Assembly (NCBI GenBank): GCA_002631855.1
Contig: NTLF01000012.1
Span: 62,001 to 126,000, forward strand
Reading direction: 5' to 3'
DNA from: Zunongwangia sp. ESRF-bin46
GTDB lineage: Bacteria; Bacteroidota; Bacteroidia; Flavobacteriales; Flavobacteriaceae
DNA: 64,000 nucleotides
This document shows positions 61,052 to 64,000 of this stretch, piece by piece. Both the position numbers and the translations under genes were made by a program. The notes beneath the pieces were generated by a model. It searched no databases. It worked only from the letters and a program-made list of their open reading frames with translations, and was not told the DNA's origin. Position 1 is the stretch's first letter. Every line of letters starts with the position of its first letter.

Positions 61052-62212
61052 ATGCGAAAAATACAAATGGTTGATCTTAAAGGTCAATATCAAGATATTA
61101 AAGAACAAGTAGATCAATCTGTATTAAATGTAATTGAATCTACGGCTTTTATTAATGGTCCTGAAGTTCATGAGTTTCAAAAAGAATTAGAGGATTATTT
61201 AGGCGTAAAACACGTAATACCTTGTGCAAATGGTACCGACGCGCTTCAAATTGCTATGATGGGACTTGGCTTACAGCCAGGCGACGAAGTAATTACAGCA
61301 GATTTCACCTTTGCTGCCACAGTAGAAGTTATTGCTTTATTGGGGTTAACACCAGTTTTGGTAGATGTGGATCCTGTTAGTTTTAATATTGATGTGGATG
61401 CTATTAAAAAAGCAATTACCCCAAAAACCAAGGCTATTGTGCCAGTTCATTTATTTGGTCTTGCCGCAAATATGGACGAAATTATGCAGCTTGCCAAAGA
61501 TAATGATCTGTATGTAATTGAAGACAATGCTCAAGCTATAGGTGGAACATATACATCAAAAGATGGCACTAAAACAAAAACGGGAGCCATTGGGCATGTA
61601 GGTTCTACATCTTTTTTCCCCTCTAAAAATCTTGGGTGCTATGGTGATGGCGGAGCAATTTTTACCAACGATGATGATCTGGCTCACACCATTCGCGGAA
61701 TTGTAAACCATGGAATGTATGTTCGATACCATCACGATGTAGTTGGGGTCAATTCGCGTTTAGATTCAATACAAGCAGCTGTTTTAAGAGCTAAGTTGCC
61801 TAAGCTTGATGCGTATAACGCTGCCAGACGAAATGCTGCTAGAAAGTATTCGAATGCATTAAAAGGCATTCAAAATATAGTTATACCCACAGGATATTGC
61901 GAAGCTGAAAATTCGGTTTGTGATGTATGTGATTGTCATGTTTTTCATCAATATACACTCAGGGTTTTAAATACTGATAGAGACGCTTTAGTAAACCATT
62001 TAAATGAAAATGGAATTCCTTGCGGAGTATATTACCCTATACCACTTCACCTTCAAAAAGCGTATAAAGATGAACGCTATAACGAGGCAGATTTTCCTGT
62101 TACCAATCAATTAATAAAAGAGGTTATCTCATTACCTATGCATACCGAACTGGATGATGAACAAATAGAATTTATCACCAAAACAATTATCAATTTTGTA
62201 ACAAACTCATGA
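61052..62212 (+). CDS. DegT/DnrJ/EryC1-family PLP aminotransferase
   Basis: A 386-residue sugar aminotransferase: MVDLKGQYQDIKEQVDQSV, CANGTDALQIAM, DFTFAATVEVIALLGLTPVL, VIEDNAQAIG and the PLP Lys in FFPSKNLGCYGDGGAI. It transaminates a nucleotide-activated keto-sugar for surface polysaccharide. A short Cys-rich insert (CDVCDCHVFHQYTL) precedes the conserved HQYTL. It overlaps galE by four bases (ATGA). Confidence 0.88.
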   Translation: MRKIQMVDLKGQYQDIKEQVDQSVLNVIESTAFINGPEVHEFQKELEDYLGVKHVIPCANGTDALQIAMMGLGLQPGDEVITADFTFAATVEVIALLGLTPVLVDVDPVSFNIDVDAIKKAITPKTKAIVPVHLFGLAANMDEIMQLAKDNDLYVIEDNAQAIGGTYTSKDGTKTKTGAIGHVGSTSFFPSKNLGCYGDGGAIFTNDDDLAHTIRGIVNHGMYVRYHHDVVGVNSRLDSIQAAVLRAKLPKLDAYNAARRNAARKYSNALKGIQNIVIPTGYCEAENSVCDVCDCHVFHQYTLRVLNTDRDALVNHLNENGIPCGVYYPIPLHLQKAYKDERYNEADFPVTNQLIKEVISLPMHTELDDEQIEFITKTIINFVTNS

Positions 62213-63231
62213 AAAAAATCCTCGTTACAGGTGGTTTAGGCTACATAGGCTCTCATACTGTTGTTGAACTGCAGCACGCTGGCTTTAAAGTTATAATTAT
62301 TGATAACCTGTCAAACTCTTCATTGGATGTTTTAGGAGGTATCACCAACATTACAGAACAAGCACCTATTTTTGAACGCTTAGACCTTCGTAATAAAGCC
62401 GATGTAGTCGAGTTTTTTAAAGTTCATGATGATTTAGATGGTATTATACATTTTGCAGCAAGTAAGGCTGTGGGAGAAAGTGTAGAAAATCCGTTATTGT
62501 ATTATGAAAATAACCTAAACACACTTGTGTATTTATTGCAAGAATGTAAAGCCCACAACATCAATAATATAATTTTTAGCTCTTCATGTACAGTTTATGG
62601 TGAACCCGATTCCTTACCCATTACGGAAACAGCTCCCATAAAAAAAGCAATGTCCCCATATGGAAACACCAAGCAAATAAGCGAAGAAATTTTAAATGAT
62701 GTATGTTTTACTTCTGAAATGAAATCAATTGCACTACGTTATTTTAACCCCATTGGAGCTCATGAAAGTACCGAAATAGGAGAGTTACCTATCGGGATCC
62801 CTCAAAATTTAGTTCCATTTATTACACAAACAGCAGCCGGGGTTCGCAAACAGTTATCCGTTTTTGGCAATGATTATGAAACCCCCGACGGCAGTTGTAT
62901 TAGGGATTACATTCATGTGGTCGACTTGGCCAAAGCTCATGTAATTGCTATGCAACGGCTACTTTCAGAAAAAAACACCAGTGATTTTGAAGTTTTCAAT
63001 ATTGGTACTGGAAAAGGGAGTTCTGTTTTTAAAGTTATAAACACGTTTGAAAAAGTGTCTGGAGAAAAGCTCAACTATAAAGTAGTAGAAAGACGTCCAG
63101 GCGATGTTACCACCGTATATGCCGATACTAAAAAAGCAAATGATGTGTTGGGCTGGAAAGCTGGAAAATCGTTGGAAGAAGCTTTAACTTCTGCTTGGAA
63201 ATGGGAGAAAAAAATTCGTGACAAGAAATAA
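62209..63231 (+). CDS. galE: UDP-glucose 4-epimerase
   Basis: A 340-residue short-chain-dehydrogenase-type epimerase: NAD-binding GGLGYIGSH (G-x-x-G-x-x-G), catalytic SSSCTVYG and SPYGNTKQISEE (Y-x-x-x-K), and the family ending GDVTTVYADTKKANDVLGW. It interconverts UDP-glucose and UDP-galactose. It begins inside the DegT-family stop (ATGA), so they are cotranscribed for sugar-nucleotide synthesis. Confidence 0.93.
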   Translation: MKKILVTGGLGYIGSHTVVELQHAGFKVIIIDNLSNSSLDVLGGITNITEQAPIFERLDLRNKADVVEFFKVHDDLDGIIHFAASKAVGESVENPLLYYENNLNTLVYLLQECKAHNINNIIFSSSCTVYGEPDSLPITETAPIKKAMSPYGNTKQISEEILNDVCFTSEMKSIALRYFNPIGAHESTEIGELPIGIPQNLVPFITQTAAGVRKQLSVFGNDYETPDGSCIRDYIHVVDLAKAHVIAMQRLLSEKNTSDFEVFNIGTGKGSSVFKVINTFEKVSGEKLNYKVVERRPGDVTTVYADTKKANDVLGWKAGKSLEEALTSAWKWEKKIRDKK

Positions 63232-63269
63232 ATTAAATACTTTTTAAGTAACAATTAAAACCAAACAAT

Positions 63270-64000
63270 ATGAAAAACCAATACATATTACTTCTTTTAC
63301 TCTTTATTTCTTTCGGAAGTTTTGCCCAAAAAAAGTATTTACAATGCGGAAAAATTGTAGATGTGAAAAATGGCACGGTATTAAACGATAAGACTATCAT
63401 CATTTCAGGCAACAAGATTGAAGCTATTGAAAATGGTTTTATAAATTCTAAAGACAAAAATGATAAAGTTATCGATTTAAAGAACAAAACGGTTATGCCC
63501 GGTTTAATTGATATGCACGTTCATTTAGAAGGCGAAACCAGTCCAGACAGTTACCTAAAACCTTTTACTTTAAATGAAGCTGATGTTGCGTTCAACTCAG
63601 CAGGATATGCAAAAAAAACATTGATGGCCGGCTTTACAACCGTACGCGATTTAGGAGGAAGTGGAGTTAATGTTGCCCTTCGCAATGCCATAAACAGCGG
63701 TAAAACCGTTGGCCCTAGAATATTCACAGCAGAAAAATCTTTAGCAACAACCGGCGGTCACGCAGACCCTACAAATGGTCGTAAACGTGATTTAATGGGA
63801 GACCCAGGACCTAAGGAAGGCGTCGTCAATAGTGTTGAAGGTGCTAAAAAAGCAGTACGTCAACGTTATAAAAACGGAGCTGACTGGATTAAAATTACAG
63901 CTACCGGCGGTGTATTGAGTGTTGCCAAAAACAGTAAAAACCCTCAGTTTACCGAAGAAGAAATTAAAGCCATCGTAACCACTGCAAAAGATTATGGTAT
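63270..64000 (+). CDS. Amidohydrolase-family exported protein (partial, runs off window)
   Basis: Starts at ATG 63270 with a signal peptide (NQYILLLLLFISFGSFAQ) and continues open to the last base. It has the amidohydrolase/imidazolonepropionase-like pattern: KYLQCGKIVDVKNG, MPGLIDMHVHLEG (H-x-H metal site), GFTTVRDLGG and DWIKITATGG (carbamylated Lys). Probably a periplasmic dipeptidase or prolidase-like enzyme; substrate not visible. Confidence 0.85.
   Translation, partial: MKNQYILLLLLFISFGSFAQKKYLQCGKIVDVKNGTVLNDKTIIISGNKIEAIENGFINSKDKNDKVIDLKNKTVMPGLIDMHVHLEGETSPDSYLKPFTLNEADVAFNSAGYAKKTLMAGFTTVRDLGGSGVNVALRNAINSGKTVGPRIFTAEKSLATTGGHADPTNGRKRDLMGDPGPKEGVVNSVEGAKKAVRQRYKNGADWIKITATGGVLSVAKNSKNPQFTEEEIKAIVTTAKDYG

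Noticed and set aside
1-64000. CRISPR arrays, transposases and rRNA genes
   Set aside because: No repeat-spacer pattern, DDE/Tnp gene or rRNA-like block was seen.

Overview
The window is AT-rich DNA from a member of the Bacteroidota, most likely Flavobacteriaceae. Signs are SusC/SusD pairs, DUF6520 and RteC proteins, promoter boxes of the TAnnTTTG type, LytS/LytTR regulation, and LpxB, SurE and GalE typical of that family. About 55 kb is accessory DNA and the last 9 kb is ordinary chromosome.

Layout. (1) 1-5279: a plus-strand metal (mercury/copper-like) resistance operon: tail of a flavoprotein reductase, GDCCVxC protein, CsoR-family regulator, Cys-rich thioredoxin-like protein, DUF326 copper-storage-like protein, two outer-membrane proteins, two periplasmic HMA proteins, a MerT-like protein and an NHL lipoprotein. 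(2) 5340-5723: a scar holding relics of a second GDCCVxC gene and of the element ATPase. (3) 5811-9625: a minus-strand envelope/lipid operon (PAP2 phosphatase, ICMT-like methyltransferase, DUF347-like membrane protein, HD hydrolase) behind a membrane AraC regulator. (4) 9784-16588: mobile-element backbone (ATPase, replication-type protein, excisionase-like HTH, RteC) joined to an oxoamine synthase-GNAT fusion, a STAS-like protein and a PAS-AraC regulator. (5) 16697-25628: MauE/DoxX protein, DUF6520 secreted Cys peptide, S9 peptidase and SusD/SusC. (6) 26120-37809: defence genes (methylase plus PD-(D/E)XK protein, AbiH, AbiEi-Fic fusion, HNH-ATPase plus HNH, PD-ExT-like protein) ending in a tyrosine integrase at 37860-39194.

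A 45-bp copy of the 3' part of a CAU-anticodon tRNA gene lies at 39369-39413 and again, identical, at 55069-55113. Between them is a second integrative element of exactly one 15.7-kb period, with its own integrase (53703-54908) and its own end repeats. It carries a possible HEPN protein next to a tRNA-like element, a PutAbiC membrane protein, an XRE/HEPN pair, a RadC/JAB protein, an AbiE toxin-antitoxin pair with a duplicated operator, and a three-gene set of HNH-ParB protein, SNF2-type helicase and D12 adenine methylase. The window therefore shows two elements stacked in tandem at one tRNA gene, both loaded with defence genes. The intact tRNA gene is not in the window and is probably to the left.

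(7) 55186-64000: chromosome with LytS-type kinase and LytTR regulator, a secreted protein, NlpC/P60 lipoprotein, lpxB, surE, DegT aminotransferase, galE and the start of an amidohydrolase.

The best candidates for undescribed biology are the HNH-ParB/helicase/methylase operon, the HNH-ATPase plus HNH pair, the tRNA-like element beside a HEPN-like gene, and the possible signal synthase transcribed into rteC. All functions are inferred by eye from sequence motifs; no database search was run.
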